58,762 bases of DNA from CAWDNM01 sp964521195 (GCA_964521195.1 CAZFRE010000009.1:1-58762); one strand, 5' to 3'. Positions 6,636-15,685 are shown, numbered from the stretch's first letter. Made by a program: numbers and translations. The notes: generated by a model from the sequence alone, not told the origin.

Positions 6636-8361
6636 TCGGATGATACCGCCCGACCAGATACGTGACGAGCGGCGCGAGGATGACAGCCGCGCCGAGAGCG
6701 GTGATCTGCACCATGTCGAGATCGGCTTTGAACGCCCACCGGAAGTCCGGCAACACCCACACGATCTCGATGCCATACGCCCAGTAGTACCAGGCGACCT
6801 GAAGCGCGAGCGTCAACTGCCCCACCAGAATGGTGCACGCTCCGAGTGCGAGCCACCCACTGAGATACCACGGATCTCGCGGGCCGCCCGGCGACTCGCG
6901 GAGGAACGGATAGACCGCAGCGGCGACGGCAGCCCCAAGAAGGCCCGCGATCAACGCCTCGACCATCCGGCCCAGCATGAACGACTCGACCATGGTCTCG
7001 GTGTTGAACGCGGAGAGCGACCATGCATAGCCATGTGCCAGGAAGAACAGCCCGTTGTAGAACACGTAGTAGGCCACCGTGCCTGCGCCCGCCGATACAA
7101 GCGCGCGCCAGGAGACCAAGCCGATCACGCCGATCGTCACGGCTACCACTGCCAGCGCGATCAGAGCCACGGGGAGGCGTGCCGACTTCTCAATAGCCTG
7201 ACGTTCCGCCGTCGCCTCACGCGCCATCTCGTCAGCCTCGGCAGGCGACCTTCCCGCAAGTCCGGCTGAGTTGATGGTGCTGTTGCCCTCGGTCGCCACG
7301 TCGATGTAGTGGCCATTGAATGCGATCCGATGCTGGTTGTCGGGTCGAAAGACGGCCGCGCTCGTGGTGGCCACCGCGCTTGGCAGCACACCGCCTGATG
7401 CGTACGAGGGAACCGGAATGCCCATCAGGACCGACACGGTCGGCGCCACCTGCTCAAGCACTCCCTCGCCGGCGCCCAGCTTCACGCCTGAACCAGCGAA
7501 TACCGCTGGGACGGTGGTGACCACGGCTTCCCAGCCGCCATGCCCACCGGTGTCGATATGACCGTGATCGGCCACGACCACGAACGCGGTGTCCTCTCGC
7601 TGCAGACCGTCAACGAGACGGGCCATGTCGATGTCCATGCGCTTCGCAACGGCGCGGTACTCCTCGGAGGCGCCGCCGTGCTCGTGGCCGGCTTCGTCGA
7701 GATCGGGCAGGTGCACGACCACGAGCTGAGGCTCGGTCGCCTTCGCGATACGCAGCGCGTCGTCGACGAGGGTACTGGTGAGGTAGCCTCCCCTGGGCCA
7801 AGGTCGCAACGAGACGCCGGGGGCGGGGCGAACGCCGAGCAACGTCTCGAAGTCCTCCGGGCCGATCACCGCGACGCGCCGGCCGGCCAACTCGGCCATC
7901 TCCATCAACGTCGGCGCCGGCGCACGAGTGTCGAACCAGTTGGTGGTGACGCCGCTGATCTGCTGCCGCGCGCCCGTGATGATGGTCGTCCAGTTGGGAT
8001 AGCTGAGTGACGGCTGCGGCGCAGTCAACCGGACATCCGTTCCGTACGTCCGCAGCTTGTTCAGCGTGCTGAACTGCGAACGCGATACGTCATCGCGCAT
8101 CCCGTCGACGATGACCAGCACCACACGTCCGGCGAGCACCGGCGCGGACGCGTCGACCATTGGCTCCAGTTCGGCGGGGATCCACATGGGCGAGGCGCTC
8201 GTCTCGGCGGAGGGATCCTTGACGTAGGGGCTGGAGTAGGACACCACCTCATCCCACGCGTACGAGGAGAGCACGAACGCGCCGTACGCCAACCCGACAC
8301 CCGCAAGAACGCCCACCGCCAGCAGCGTCCACGACAGCCACGAACGCGTCCTGAGCCTCAT
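6595..8361 (-). CDS. Membrane-bound alkaline-phosphatase-superfamily phosphodiesterase
   Basis: A 588-residue protein with an N-terminal membrane anchor (residues 9-30), an extracytoplasmic catalytic domain to about residue 370, and five or six hydrophobic segments at the C-terminus. The catalytic domain shows type I phosphodiesterase/sulfatase features: metal-binding VLVIVDGMRDD, a PNWTTIITG segment with the likely Thr nucleophile, HLPDLDEAGHEHG and ADHGHIDTGGHGG with Asp/His ligands. The substrate is not known; cell-envelope polymers or lipid head groups are plausible. ATG at 8361 follows the stop of the HAD gene after one base, so the two are coupled. The 3' end lies inside a long inverted repeat. 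Confidence 0.78.
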   Translation of the reverse strand: MRLRTRSWLSWTLLAVGVLAGVGLAYGAFVLSSYAWDEVVSYSSPYVKDPSAETSASPMWIPAELEPMVDASAPVLAGRVVLVIVDGMRDDVSRSQFSTLNKLRTYGTDVRLTAPQPSLSYPNWTTIITGARQQISGVTTNWFDTRAPAPTLMEMAELAGRRVAVIGPEDFETLLGVRPAPGVSLRPWPRGGYLTSTLVDDALRIAKATEPQLVVVHLPDLDEAGHEHGGASEEYRAVAKRMDIDMARLVDGLQREDTAFVVVADHGHIDTGGHGGWEAVVTTVPAVFAGSGVKLGAGEGVLEQVAPTVSVLMGIPVPSYASGGVLPSAVATTSAAVFRPDNQHRIAFNGHYIDVATEGNSTINSAGLAGRSPAEADEMAREATAERQAIEKSARLPVALIALAVVAVTIGVIGLVSWRALVSAGAGTVAYYVFYNGLFFLAHGYAWSLSAFNTETMVESFMLGRMVEALIAGLLGAAVAAAVYPFLRESPGGPRDPWYLSGWLALGACTILVGQLTLALQVAWYYWAYGIEIVWVLPDFRWAFKADLDMVQITALGAAVILAPLVTYLVGRYHPRVRVGGAAARSKT

Positions 8362-8362
8362 C

Positions 8363-9070
8363 TCACTCCTCGATTCCGAGAACGCACTCCAAGTCGTCGA
8401 GCGTGCGCACGAATCGCTCGTCCGCCTGCTCAGGACCGCCCATCCGATCGATGAGCACCGGCACGATGCCCACCGCCGTGGCTCCGAGCACGTCCGCATA
8501 GTGGTGGTCGCCGACGTGGGCGGCGTCCGCGGGCGACACCCCGAGTCTCGAGCACGCGAGTTCGAAGATGCGCGGATCGGGTTTGTGCAATCCGACGCTG
8601 GCCGAAGAGACCACCGCGTCCAGGTACTCCGAGAGGCCCAGCCCGCGGAGGAGGGACTCGAGCCTGCGGTCCCAGTTGGAGATGACGCCTACCCGTATCC
8701 CTCGGGATCGCAGCCGGTCGAAAGCCGGTTGCACGTCGTCGTACGCGCGCCACCTCTCGGCACGGCCGAACTCGTCGTAGACCCTACGCGCGATACGCTC
8801 GGCACCATCCTCGATGCCGAGCTGACGGCAGAGCAGCGAGTACATCCCGACCCAGACCTCGGACGTCTCGCATTCATCTGTCCAGAAGGTGTCGTCGGTG
8901 CGATAGCGATCCTCGTAGTACGCGTCGACGAGCGGCATGTACGTGTCGATCACCGTGAGATCGTGGAGGTGGCCTTCGTCGGCAAGAACCTCGCGCACCA
9001 CGTGGGACACACTCGGATACGGGAACAACAGGGTGTTTCCCACATCGAAGAAGACCGCCCTCAGGGTCAT
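8363..9070 (-). CDS. HAD-superfamily hydrolase
   Basis: A 235-residue haloacid-dehalogenase-type protein. Motif I is FFDVGNTLL, with the nucleophile Asp followed by Gly instead of the usual Asp-x-Asp acid. Motif II is GVISNWD, motif III has the Lys of GLHKPDPRIFE, and motif IV is HVGDHHYADVLGA. The helical cap lies between residues 20 and 110. The altered motif I resembles dehalogenase-like or N-acylneuraminate-phosphatase-like members, so phosphatase activity is not certain. The ATG at 9070 is 4 bases after the nitroreductase stop. No substrate is suggested by context. Confidence 0.8.
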   Translation of the reverse strand: MTLRAVFFDVGNTLLFPYPSVSHVVREVLADEGHLHDLTVIDTYMPLVDAYYEDRYRTDDTFWTDECETSEVWVGMYSLLCRQLGIEDGAERIARRVYDEFGRAERWRAYDDVQPAFDRLRSRGIRVGVISNWDRRLESLLRGLGLSEYLDAVVSSASVGLHKPDPRIFELACSRLGVSPADAAHVGDHHYADVLGATAVGIVPVLIDRMGGPEQADERFVRTLDDLECVLGIEE

Positions 9071-9074
9071 GGGG

Positions 9075-9650
9075 TCAGTCCAGCCAGACGGCGATGTCTG
9101 AACGACGTGCCGGGGCCGCGACGTCAGTCGGCACGGGCCAACCGAGCGCAACGACGCACACGACCGTCTCGCCGGCCGGAAGATCCAGAGCTTGAGCGAT
9201 CTCGTCCTTCACCCAGTACGAAAAGGTGAACGGGCACGCGCCGAGCCCCTCCTCCGTCGCCGCCAGAAGCAGGCTTTGCAGGGCCGCACCCACCGACAGC
9301 AACCTGTTCAACCGCTTGAAGTCGTCCGGTGAGTCGGGGACTGAAACGCCGATGAGAACGGGCGCGTCCCCAAGCGACGTGAACCAGGCCGCGGCGCGCT
9401 CGTAGTGTTCCGGACCGAGGACATCCATGTACTCGGCAAGATGGCGCGTCGACTGACCGACCGCTTCGCCGAGTCGTTCCCGTGCCGCCCCGGATGTGAC
9501 GTAGAACCGCCACGGCTGTTCGTTCTCACTCGACGGAGCCTGGCCCGCCGCATGGACGATGCGCTCGAGAACCTCGTGATCGATAGGACGTGTGGTGAAC
9601 TGTCGCACGCAATGCCGCGCTGAGGTCAGCTCGTAGAATCCCCAGTCCAT
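9075..9650 (-). CDS. Nitroreductase-family FMN oxidoreductase
   Basis: A 191-residue protein of normal nitroreductase length. The N-terminal FMN-binding signature is SARHCVRQFTTRPIDHEVLERI, followed by AGQAPSSENEQPWRFYV. The C-terminal half has GAALQSLLLAATEEGLGACPF and a final ALGWPVP segment typical of the fold. These enzymes use NAD(P)H and FMN to reduce nitro-aromatics, quinones or flavin-like substrates; the natural substrate is unknown. The ATG at 9650 has GAGGAGAG directly upstream. It starts 10 bases after the end of the broken ORF at 9661-10054 and is followed closely by the HAD gene. Confidence 0.88.
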   Translation of the reverse strand: MDWGFYELTSARHCVRQFTTRPIDHEVLERIVHAAGQAPSSENEQPWRFYVTSGAARERLGEAVGQSTRHLAEYMDVLGPEHYERAAAWFTSLGDAPVLIGVSVPDSPDDFKRLNRLLSVGAALQSLLLAATEEGLGACPFTFSYWVKDEIAQALDLPAGETVVCVVALGWPVPTDVAAPARRSDIAVWLD

Positions 9651-9660
9651 ACTCTCCTCC

Positions 9661-10054
9661 TCAGCCGACAGGTCCCTGAACCCGCTCCCCGACCGCCTGG
9701 GCGGCGTTGCGACCGCCTAGCGCGACACTGCTCGCCGCCATATGCCATAGCCGGTCCGGGTGCATCGGCACGAACCTGTTCTACTCGGCCAGGTCGTCGT
9801 CTCTGGCCGACATCGCTGCCCCGCAGTCCACAACATAGTCAACACTCCGGCGTTCTTCTCCCGGTACTGGATTGTAGACGATGAGGAGCTCGTCGAACCG
9901 CGCGGTTGGGCATGACGGAGTCAAGGAAACCGAGATGCTGTACGGTCACGCGCGAATGCGGCGCCGACCGCAAGTGGTCGACAACCGCGCCGGCGCTCGC
10001 AGCCGAGAGCACGAGAGCGCGCGTGGCGCCCGCGCCTCGGACCGCTCCTCTCAC
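9661..10054 (-). pseudogene. Disrupted ORF (frameshift plus amber codon)
   Basis: A GTG at 10054 overlaps the TGA of the STAS-HATPase gene as GTGA, the coupling style used elsewhere here, and opens a frame reading ATRALVLSAASAGAVVDHL and VTVQHLGFLDSVMPN. Protein-like sequence then continues in another frame: RFDELLIVYNPVPGEE, VDYVVDCGAAMSARDDDLAE, a TAG at 9783-9781, then NRFVPMHPDRLW and SVALGGRNAAQAVGERV to a TGA at 9663. Joined, these would give about 130 residues. I do not recognise the family. It may be a decayed gene or a sequencing error. This is the only content seen in an otherwise gene-free 400-base stretch. Confidence 0.45.
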
Positions 10055-10833
10055 CCGACTCCGCTGCGCCGGTGCTTCACCAGACGCACGCAGGTACCGC
10101 CCTCGGGGGGCGATTCGAAGTCGACACGGTCCATGAGCGCCCGCATGAACATGATGCCGCGTCCGCCGGGAGCGTAGAGGTCATCAGAGCGTTGAATGGT
10201 TCCATCGAACCCGCATCCGGTATCCGTGACCTCGAGGACCGCACGATCCTCGTACGCTTCCACAACGATGCGCACCCGATCACCACCCGCTTCAGAGCCG
10301 TGACGAACCGCGTTTGCGAGTGCTTCTCCCAAGGCGACCTTGATGTCGAACAACGCAGACTCCGCGTAGCCCAAAGGGGACAACAGCGCACACGCCTCCT
10401 CGCGAGCACCCGACAGACTGTTGGGGTCGGCGTCGATCTCGAACTCCTCACGCCAGAGCAGCGGCTCGGGCTCCTCGGCAAGCGACAGTCCCGCCAGCGC
10501 ACCGTCCACATCCTGACTCGTTGCGATGGATGCCGCGAACCGGACGAGCCCGGAGAGTTCCAGGATGCGTTCGACGTCCGGGTTCGCCCCGGCGAGCACG
10601 AGACGACCCCCACCCGGAGAGAGCCGCCGGTCGAGCCAGACCAAGAGCCCGAGCGCGGAGCTGTCTGCATAGGTGACAGCAGCCAGATCGAGGACGATGT
10701 TATCGCACCCCCCGGTCAGCGCCGCGCCGAGCTCCTGCTTGAGTTCAGGTACGACCGCAGTATCGACGTCACCCTTCAGCCGCACCACACAGGTGCGTGA
10801 GCGTGGCTCGTTCGCGATCTCGAAAGCCGGCAT
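10051..10833 (-). CDS. STAS-HATPase fusion (anti-sigma factor antagonist joined to anti-sigma kinase)
   Basis: A 260-residue protein with two partner-switching modules in one chain. Residues 1-110 form a STAS domain with the phosphorylatable-serine region VTYADSSALGLLVWLD. Residues 130-255 form an RsbW/SpoIIAB-type HATPase with N-box GEALANAVRHG, G1 box VTDTGCGFD and G2 box GGRGIMFMRALMD. Separate STAS and kinase proteins normally bind or phosphorylate each other to control a sigma factor or another output. A fusion suggests intramolecular switching. The gene follows a PP2C phosphatase by 20 bases, which supplies the expected serine phosphatase. No sigma-B-type sigma gene is seen nearby. Confidence 0.85.
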   Translation of the reverse strand: MPAFEIANEPRSRTCVVRLKGDVDTAVVPELKQELGAALTGGCDNIVLDLAAVTYADSSALGLLVWLDRRLSPGGGRLVLAGANPDVERILELSGLVRFAASIATSQDVDGALAGLSLAEEPEPLLWREEFEIDADPNSLSGAREEACALLSPLGYAESALFDIKVALGEALANAVRHGSEAGGDRVRIVVEAYEDRAVLEVTDTGCGFDGTIQRSDDLYAPGGRGIMFMRALMDRVDFESPPEGGTCVRLVKHRRSGVG

Positions 10834-10853
10834 GTGGGCCGTGTCATCCTCTC

Positions 10854-13800
10854 CTACTCGTGGTCGGACTCGCCACGCGCGTCCTCGACGAGCCGAACTA
10901 CCAGCACGGCCACGTCGTCGCGCAACTCCGCCTGCACGAACCTGCGCACCGCCGCCTGAAGCCGAGTCACGACTTCGGAAGCCGACCCGCCCGCAACCAG
11001 CGAATCCTCGACTCGCGATTCGCCAAAGAAGCTATTCCCGCTACGAGCCTCGGTGACTCCGTCGGTATAGAGAATCATCGTGTCGCCCGGAGCGAACACC
11101 ATCGTCTCCTCGGGAAACGTCACGTCGAGTACCGCGCCAAGCAACGGTCCCGTCGCGCACAGACGCCTCACCACGCCTTCCGAGGGATGATGGAGCATCC
11201 CAGGCGGATGTCCTCCGCTGGACCAGGTGATCGTGTCACTGGACCGGTCGATGCGTCCGACCCACAGGGTGACGATGTCGCTCGGATCCCCACCTTCGCC
11301 CACCATGCGGTTCACCTCAGTCACGACCCTGCCTGGAGTGAAGCCTGCCGCGACGAGCGAACGAACAGCGAACTTGATCATCGAGGTCTTGGTCGCCGCA
11401 ACGACGCCCTTGCCGCAGACATCCGCGATCGCCACCCAGATGCTCCGGTCCGGCGCGCGGAACATGTCGTAGTAGTCCCCTCCGATCTCGGCGTCGCCGC
11501 CGGCGGGCTCGTAGGCGCTGGCGGCGTCGACCTGCTCGAACTCAGGCAGATCGCCCGGCACGATCGACGCCTGCAGGAGCGAGGCGACCTGGTGCTCCTT
11601 GCTGTAGAGCCGCGCCGTGTCGATGGCCAGTGCCGCCTGCGACGCGAAGGTCCGAAGCATGGCAGTATCGTCCTCGGCGAACGCGGCCTCCCGAACCGCG
11701 AACGCCGTGAGCACGCCGATCGAGCGTCCGCGTGCTAGCAGCGGGACCGCCAACATCGAGTGGAGACCCGCCCGCGCAGCATCACCGGACAGCCCTTCCA
11801 TCTCGTCGTGCAGCTCGTGGAAGGCCACCGGTTCGCCGGATGAGAACACGTACCCGACCACGTCGTCACCGGGCTTGAAGACCCGCTCGAAGATGGCCTG
11901 AGAAACACCACCACGTGCCATCTCGGTTTCGATGGTGCGCCTGCGGGCATCGTAGGTCATGAGCGCGACCGCGTCCGCGGAGAGGATCTTCTGTACGACG
12001 TCGAGTACACGGTTCAGCACGACCTTGACCTCGAGCGAAGAGCTGACCGCCTGGCTGATGCGAAGCACCGTTTCCAGACTCGTGGCACGGGAAAGCGCCT
12101 GCTGGAACAGGTACGCGTTGTCGAGTGCGAGCGCGACTTCGTTGGCGATGAGATTCGCGTTGTCGAGGTCACGTCGCTGCGCCCTCCGGTCGCCCAAGCC
12201 GACGACCAGCACGGCCCCGTGATCTCCGCCGAGCACCACAGGCGCGACGATCAGTTCTCTCGACTTCGTGCGCTCCAACACCGCATCCGCAGCCGCGTCA
12301 TCACCGACACGCACGATCATAGCGTGAGCTCCGTCACTTGCTGCCGACAAACGCAGAGCGAACCCGAGCGTCTCAGCCTCCCTTTCGCGATCGGCAGCCG
12401 GCGGCAGCCCGAGCGCCGGGCGGTCCACGACCGCGAAGTACGCGCTGTCCGCCCCGAACAGGCCGGCAGTCACCAGCTCGACGTCGTCAAGGGCGTCCTG
12501 TAGGCCCCCCGGTCGCACCAGCCTCTCGGCGATCGTGCGCAGTCCCTCGGCCACGCGACGCGACTCGGACTCGATGGCGAACAGCCGCGAGTTGTTCACG
12601 GCCACAGCCGCCTGCGCTGAGAACGTGCGAACCATCTCGAGCTCCGCCTCGCTGATGCTCGAGTCGGAGTCCGTCAAGGCTACAACGACTCCCAGAGAAT
12701 CATGACCGGCGACGAGCGGTGCTGCGATAGCGGCCGTCTCCCCGTGCACGAGTCCCGGCAACTCCTCCGCGAGCGAGCGCTTGTCACGCACGAACGGCGA
12801 TGGCCCCACTTGGAGGAGCGCTCTCGCCAGCCACATGTCGCTCATCGAGTCGATCGCGGGCGCGAGTGAGATATCGGCACCGCGAGCACGAACCGGCTCG
12901 AGCCACCTGCCGCTGTCATCGAGCAGGTAGATCGCAGCAACGCCCGGACCGACGATATGCCCCATGGCCGACAGCACTTCATCCAGCACCTGATCGAGTT
13001 GCGACGAGCTTGCAAGCAGTTGGCTCAGATCGTGAAGCGCGTTCAGACGCAGCGCGACGGCGTTGAAGGCGTCGGCGACCTGCCCCAACTCGTCCTCGCG
13101 TTTGGCGTCAATCGGCTTGACGTAGGCACCGCCCGCCGCACGCAGAGCGGCCACCTCAAGGGTCTTGAGCGGGCGCACGAGTCGGTTCGCCAAGACCCCG
13201 GCCATGACGAGTGAGATGATGCCACCGATCGTCACCACCAGGATGGTCGGCCACAGCGCGACGAACGTGTCGGTCTCCACGGTCGACGCGGGCCCGACCG
13301 AGACGAAGCGCCAACTCAACCCGCTGACGCCCTCGAGCTGATCGAAGTGGCCGTCGTAGATCTCACCGTTCGCGTTTCGCACGCGAACCACTCCTGAGCC
13401 GGGACCGGTCGTCGTCCACACGGCACTACTCATGTCCAGCCCCGTGTCATCCGACGCAGCCAGTGCTTCTTCGCCCTCGACAACGAGAAGTGTGCGACCA
13501 CCGTATGCGGTTTCCGACAGGAGCCCCCGCATGAAATCGGTGTCGACCTCGACCAGCACCACGACCGGCGTCCGGTCTCGAGTCGGCACTGTCTGCGCGA
13601 GCCAGAGGGACCCGATCCCTGCGCCGCTGCGTCCCCTCGTGACACCCGGCGCACCCTTCAGCGCCGCGCGCGCGGCGCGCCTGGCGTCGGCAGTGGTCGC
13701 CGGTTGCGTGGTCGGCAAGGCGGCGAGCGGCGTGAGCGACGCATTGACCACCGCAAGGCTGCGCACGGCCTTGAGAGAAGGATCCAGGCCTGTACCAAGT

Positions 13801-14072
13801 TCCTCGCGCAGGGTGTTCAGATCCTTGTTGGCGACGACTGCGCGACCCGTGCGCGTCGCAACGACCTCCGCTACGGCCAACCTGCCCAGCAGCGTGTCCT
13901 CGATCAGTTGCGTAGCAGCGATATCGCGAGCAAGTAGCGTCTCCGAGACCAGCTGCGATGTTGCGACCACGGTTACCGTACCCACGGCCAGGACGGTGAA
14001 CAGACCGATGGTGAAGGTCAGGCGGACAACTTGGACCGCCAACCCGGCCGGCTTACGGCCGCTTGACCCCAT
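10854..14072 (-). CDS. Membrane sensor PP2C (SpoIIE/RsbU) phosphatase with HAMP and three GAF domains
   Basis: A 1072-residue sensor phosphatase. Membrane segments near residues 15-40 and 285-305 flank an extracytoplasmic sensor domain. A HAMP linker follows (LANRLVRPLKTLEVAALRAA), then three GAF-like domains (about 375-505, 520-660 and 675-825) and a C-terminal SpoIIE/RsbU PP2C domain. That domain has GGDYYDMFR, ADVCGKG, GGHPPGML, YTDGVTEA and the final RDDVAVLVV, so the metal-binding aspartates are present. It should dephosphorylate a serine on a STAS protein, most simply the STAS-HATPase encoded next. The ATG at 14072 has AAGGGGTGG just upstream; a GTG at 14099 is less likely. Confidence 0.88.
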   Translation of the reverse strand: MGSSGRKPAGLAVQVVRLTFTIGLFTVLAVGTVTVVATSQLVSETLLARDIAATQLIEDTLLGRLAVAEVVATRTGRAVVANKDLNTLREELGTGLDPSLKAVRSLAVVNASLTPLAALPTTQPATTADARRAARAALKGAPGVTRGRSGAGIGSLWLAQTVPTRDRTPVVVLVEVDTDFMRGLLSETAYGGRTLLVVEGEEALAASDDTGLDMSSAVWTTTGPGSGVVRVRNANGEIYDGHFDQLEGVSGLSWRFVSVGPASTVETDTFVALWPTILVVTIGGIISLVMAGVLANRLVRPLKTLEVAALRAAGGAYVKPIDAKREDELGQVADAFNAVALRLNALHDLSQLLASSSQLDQVLDEVLSAMGHIVGPGVAAIYLLDDSGRWLEPVRARGADISLAPAIDSMSDMWLARALLQVGPSPFVRDKRSLAEELPGLVHGETAAIAAPLVAGHDSLGVVVALTDSDSSISEAELEMVRTFSAQAAVAVNNSRLFAIESESRRVAEGLRTIAERLVRPGGLQDALDDVELVTAGLFGADSAYFAVVDRPALGLPPAADREREAETLGFALRLSAASDGAHAMIVRVGDDAAADAVLERTKSRELIVAPVVLGGDHGAVLVVGLGDRRAQRRDLDNANLIANEVALALDNAYLFQQALSRATSLETVLRISQAVSSSLEVKVVLNRVLDVVQKILSADAVALMTYDARRRTIETEMARGGVSQAIFERVFKPGDDVVGYVFSSGEPVAFHELHDEMEGLSGDAARAGLHSMLAVPLLARGRSIGVLTAFAVREAAFAEDDTAMLRTFASQAALAIDTARLYSKEHQVASLLQASIVPGDLPEFEQVDAASAYEPAGGDAEIGGDYYDMFRAPDRSIWVAIADVCGKGVVAATKTSMIKFAVRSLVAAGFTPGRVVTEVNRMVGEGGDPSDIVTLWVGRIDRSSDTITWSSGGHPPGMLHHPSEGVVRRLCATGPLLGAVLDVTFPEETMVFAPGDTMILYTDGVTEARSGNSFFGESRVEDSLVAGGSASEVVTRLQAAVRRFVQAELRDDVAVLVVRLVEDARGESDHE

Positions 14073-14146
14073 CTCCACCCCTTCGCCATCACCGGGCACA
14101 TGCGTGGGACGTGCCTACCAATGGTACTGCAAGCAAGGCCCGGACA

Positions 14147-14872
14147 TCAGACTGCGACCGTGGGCAGCACCTTGGTGAGCCACGTAGCCAGCGCCGCCAG
14201 CCGTCCGGTGAAGATCAGAAGACCGACAACCACCAGGATGACGCCCGCGACCCGGTTGATCACAAGCGCATGCCTGTTCAGCCAACGCAGAAGCGGCGTG
14301 GCGCGGTCAAAGAGCAAGGCGACTGCGAGGAATGGCAGACCGAGACCGAGCGAATACGCGAGCAGTAGCAGGGCACCCCGAGCAACGTCGCCACTCGTGC
14401 CCGCCATGCCAAGGATGGCAGCGAGTATCGGACCCACGCACGGCGTCCATCCGGCCGCGAACGACATGCCCATGACGAACGCCGCGGCTCTTCCGAACTT
14501 GCGCGATGCGCCCATGTCCATACGCGCCTCGCCGTAGAGCCAGGGCACCTTGAAAATACCAAGCATCAGCACGCCAAATGCGATCACGAGCAAGCCGCCG
14601 ACCTTCTCGACCACATCTCGGTACTCGACAAGGAACTGTCCCAGCACGGAGGCCGACGCACCCAGACCCACGAACACGAGGGAGAACCCGGCAACGAACA
14701 GCAGTGCCGGAACCATGACCGTCGCCGTGGAGCGCTTCCCGCTGGACAGTTCGGCAGTGGTCAGGCCGGTCATGAACGACAGGTAGGCAGGGATGAGCGG
14801 CAACACGCAGGGCGACAGGAACGAGACGATACCCGCGATGAACGCGGTGACGAAGCTGACCGATTCACTCAA
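14147..14872 (-). CDS. ccdA: CcdA/DsbD-type thiol-disulfide transporter
   Basis: A 241-residue membrane protein with six hydrophobic segments. The two redox cysteines sit in FLSPCVLPLIPAYLSFM near residue 22 and GWTPCVGPILAAILG near residue 140. CcdA moves reducing equivalents from cytoplasmic thioredoxin to extracytoplasmic thiol proteins, for cytochrome c maturation or other thiol partners. The start is a TTG at 14872 with a weak binding site; no better in-frame start is present. A CsoR/CstR-type palindrome sits between its -35 and -10 boxes. The same operator type lies before thioredoxin at 22458, the likely electron donor, linking the two in one regulon. Confidence 0.88.
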   Translation of the reverse strand: MSESVSFVTAFIAGIVSFLSPCVLPLIPAYLSFMTGLTTAELSSGKRSTATVMVPALLFVAGFSLVFVGLGASASVLGQFLVEYRDVVEKVGGLLVIAFGVLMLGIFKVPWLYGEARMDMGASRKFGRAAAFVMGMSFAAGWTPCVGPILAAILGMAGTSGDVARGALLLLAYSLGLGLPFLAVALLFDRATPLLRWLNRHALVINRVAGVILVVVGLLIFTGRLAALATWLTKVLPTVAV

Positions 14873-14911
14873 GGTGAGAACCCCTGTTCCGCCGGGTGAG
14901 TTGACCTGCGC

Positions 14912-14941
14912 AGTATACCCCTATGGGTATACTTGACGCAA
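14912..14941 (-). promoter_or_regulatory. ccdA promoter with CsoR/CstR-type operator
   Basis: Minus-strand -35 TTGCGT (14941-14936) and -10 TATACT (14917-14912) are 18 bases apart. The palindrome ATACCC-CTAT-GGGTAT (14915-14930, extending to 14913-14932) fills the spacer, so repressor binding would block RNA polymerase. It matches palindromes at 22017-22033 and 22825-22840. Confidence 0.8.
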
Positions 14942-14953
14942 CCACCGAGGGGT

Positions 14954-15175
14954 CTAGCTGACCGGCTCCGCGTCGTACCCGGCGGCACGGATCGCCTCTA
15001 CGATCGCGTCGAGACCGACCCGCTCATCATCGAAGGTGACCACCGTCTCCCCCGTGACGTGGTCGGTCCGCACCTCTTTCACGCCATCGATCTCGTCGAC
15101 CGTCATGTCAACCATCATGGAACATGAGCGGCAGTGCATGCCTGTGGTGTTCAAGTGGCTGGTGATCTCGCTCAT
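14954..15175 (-). CDS. HMA-domain heavy-metal-binding protein (CopZ-like)
   Basis: A 73-residue protein consisting of one HMA ferredoxin-like domain with the metal site GMHCRSCSMMV (Cys15, Cys18). In copper chaperones and ATPase domains this site binds Cu(I). The ATG at 15175 has CCGGAGGTCGCG upstream. It lies just before ccdA on the same strand, and the ccdA promoter with its palindrome falls between the two. No P-type ATPase is seen in the window. It may pass metal to an exporter elsewhere or act in thiol/metal buffering with the other genes of the apparent regulon. Confidence 0.85.
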   Translation of the reverse strand: MSEITSHLNTTGMHCRSCSMMVDMTVDEIDGVKEVRTDHVTGETVVTFDDERVGLDAIVEAIRAAGYDAEPVS

Positions 15176-15251
15176 CGCGACCTCCGGAGGAAAGGGTGAT
15201 CAGGGCCCGAAATGCAGATACCCGGACGGACTCGGCTGCCGGCGAGCGGGG

Positions 15252-15593
15252 TCAGGCGTTGCTGCTCTCCTGCGTCTTGCGGGGCCCGGCCTGCTCGGCA
15301 CCGGACGCGCCACAGAAGGGGCACAGCCGCCAGTCCTCCAGCAGTTCCATACCGCACGAGGTGCAGCGCACCATAGTGCGGCGCGGCGTGGCGGAATCGG
15401 ATCGTGAATCTGCGGAGAGAAGCAGCCATGACAAGAGGCCGACACCCCCGCCGGCCAGTATCGGCACCGCCCAGCCGTCCCCCAGGGCCACTTGCCGCGC
15501 GCCGGGTGCCAACAGAATCGCGAGACCCGTCAACACCGAGGCTGCGAACAGCACCCCGAGCAGTATGACCAGCTTGCGACCAGAACGCGTCAT
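15252..15593 (-). CDS. Membrane protein with C-terminal zinc ribbon, 113 aa
   Basis: The ATG at 15593 is preceded by GGGAG. The protein begins MTRSGRKLVILLGVLFAAS, has two membrane segments (about 7-27 and 38-58), a short polar linker and a cytoplasmic-type zinc ribbon, CTSCGMELLEDWRLCPFCG, with four cysteines in two CxxC knuckles. Such double-membrane zinc-ribbon proteins are common and usually of unknown function. It lies between the NtrC-type regulator and the HMA protein on the same strand. It might be part of either group; nothing else indicates its role. Confidence 0.7.
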   Translation of the reverse strand: MTRSGRKLVILLGVLFAASVLTGLAILLAPGARQVALGDGWAVPILAGGGVGLLSWLLLSADSRSDSATPRRTMVRCTSCGMELLEDWRLCPFCGASGAEQAGPRKTQESSNA

Positions 15594-15685
15594 CTCGGCT
15601 CCCGGCAGGACGGACCGACGAGTCGCGGGGTGCAAGCGCTATGCCAACGCCCGTGCCGGCAGAGTCTAGAACTGCGGCACCGTTC

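Noticed and set aside
6542..7024. N-terminal extension of the ubiD frame
   Set aside because: It overlaps the phosphodiesterase-like gene in another frame and precedes the well-placed GGAGGT/ATG start.
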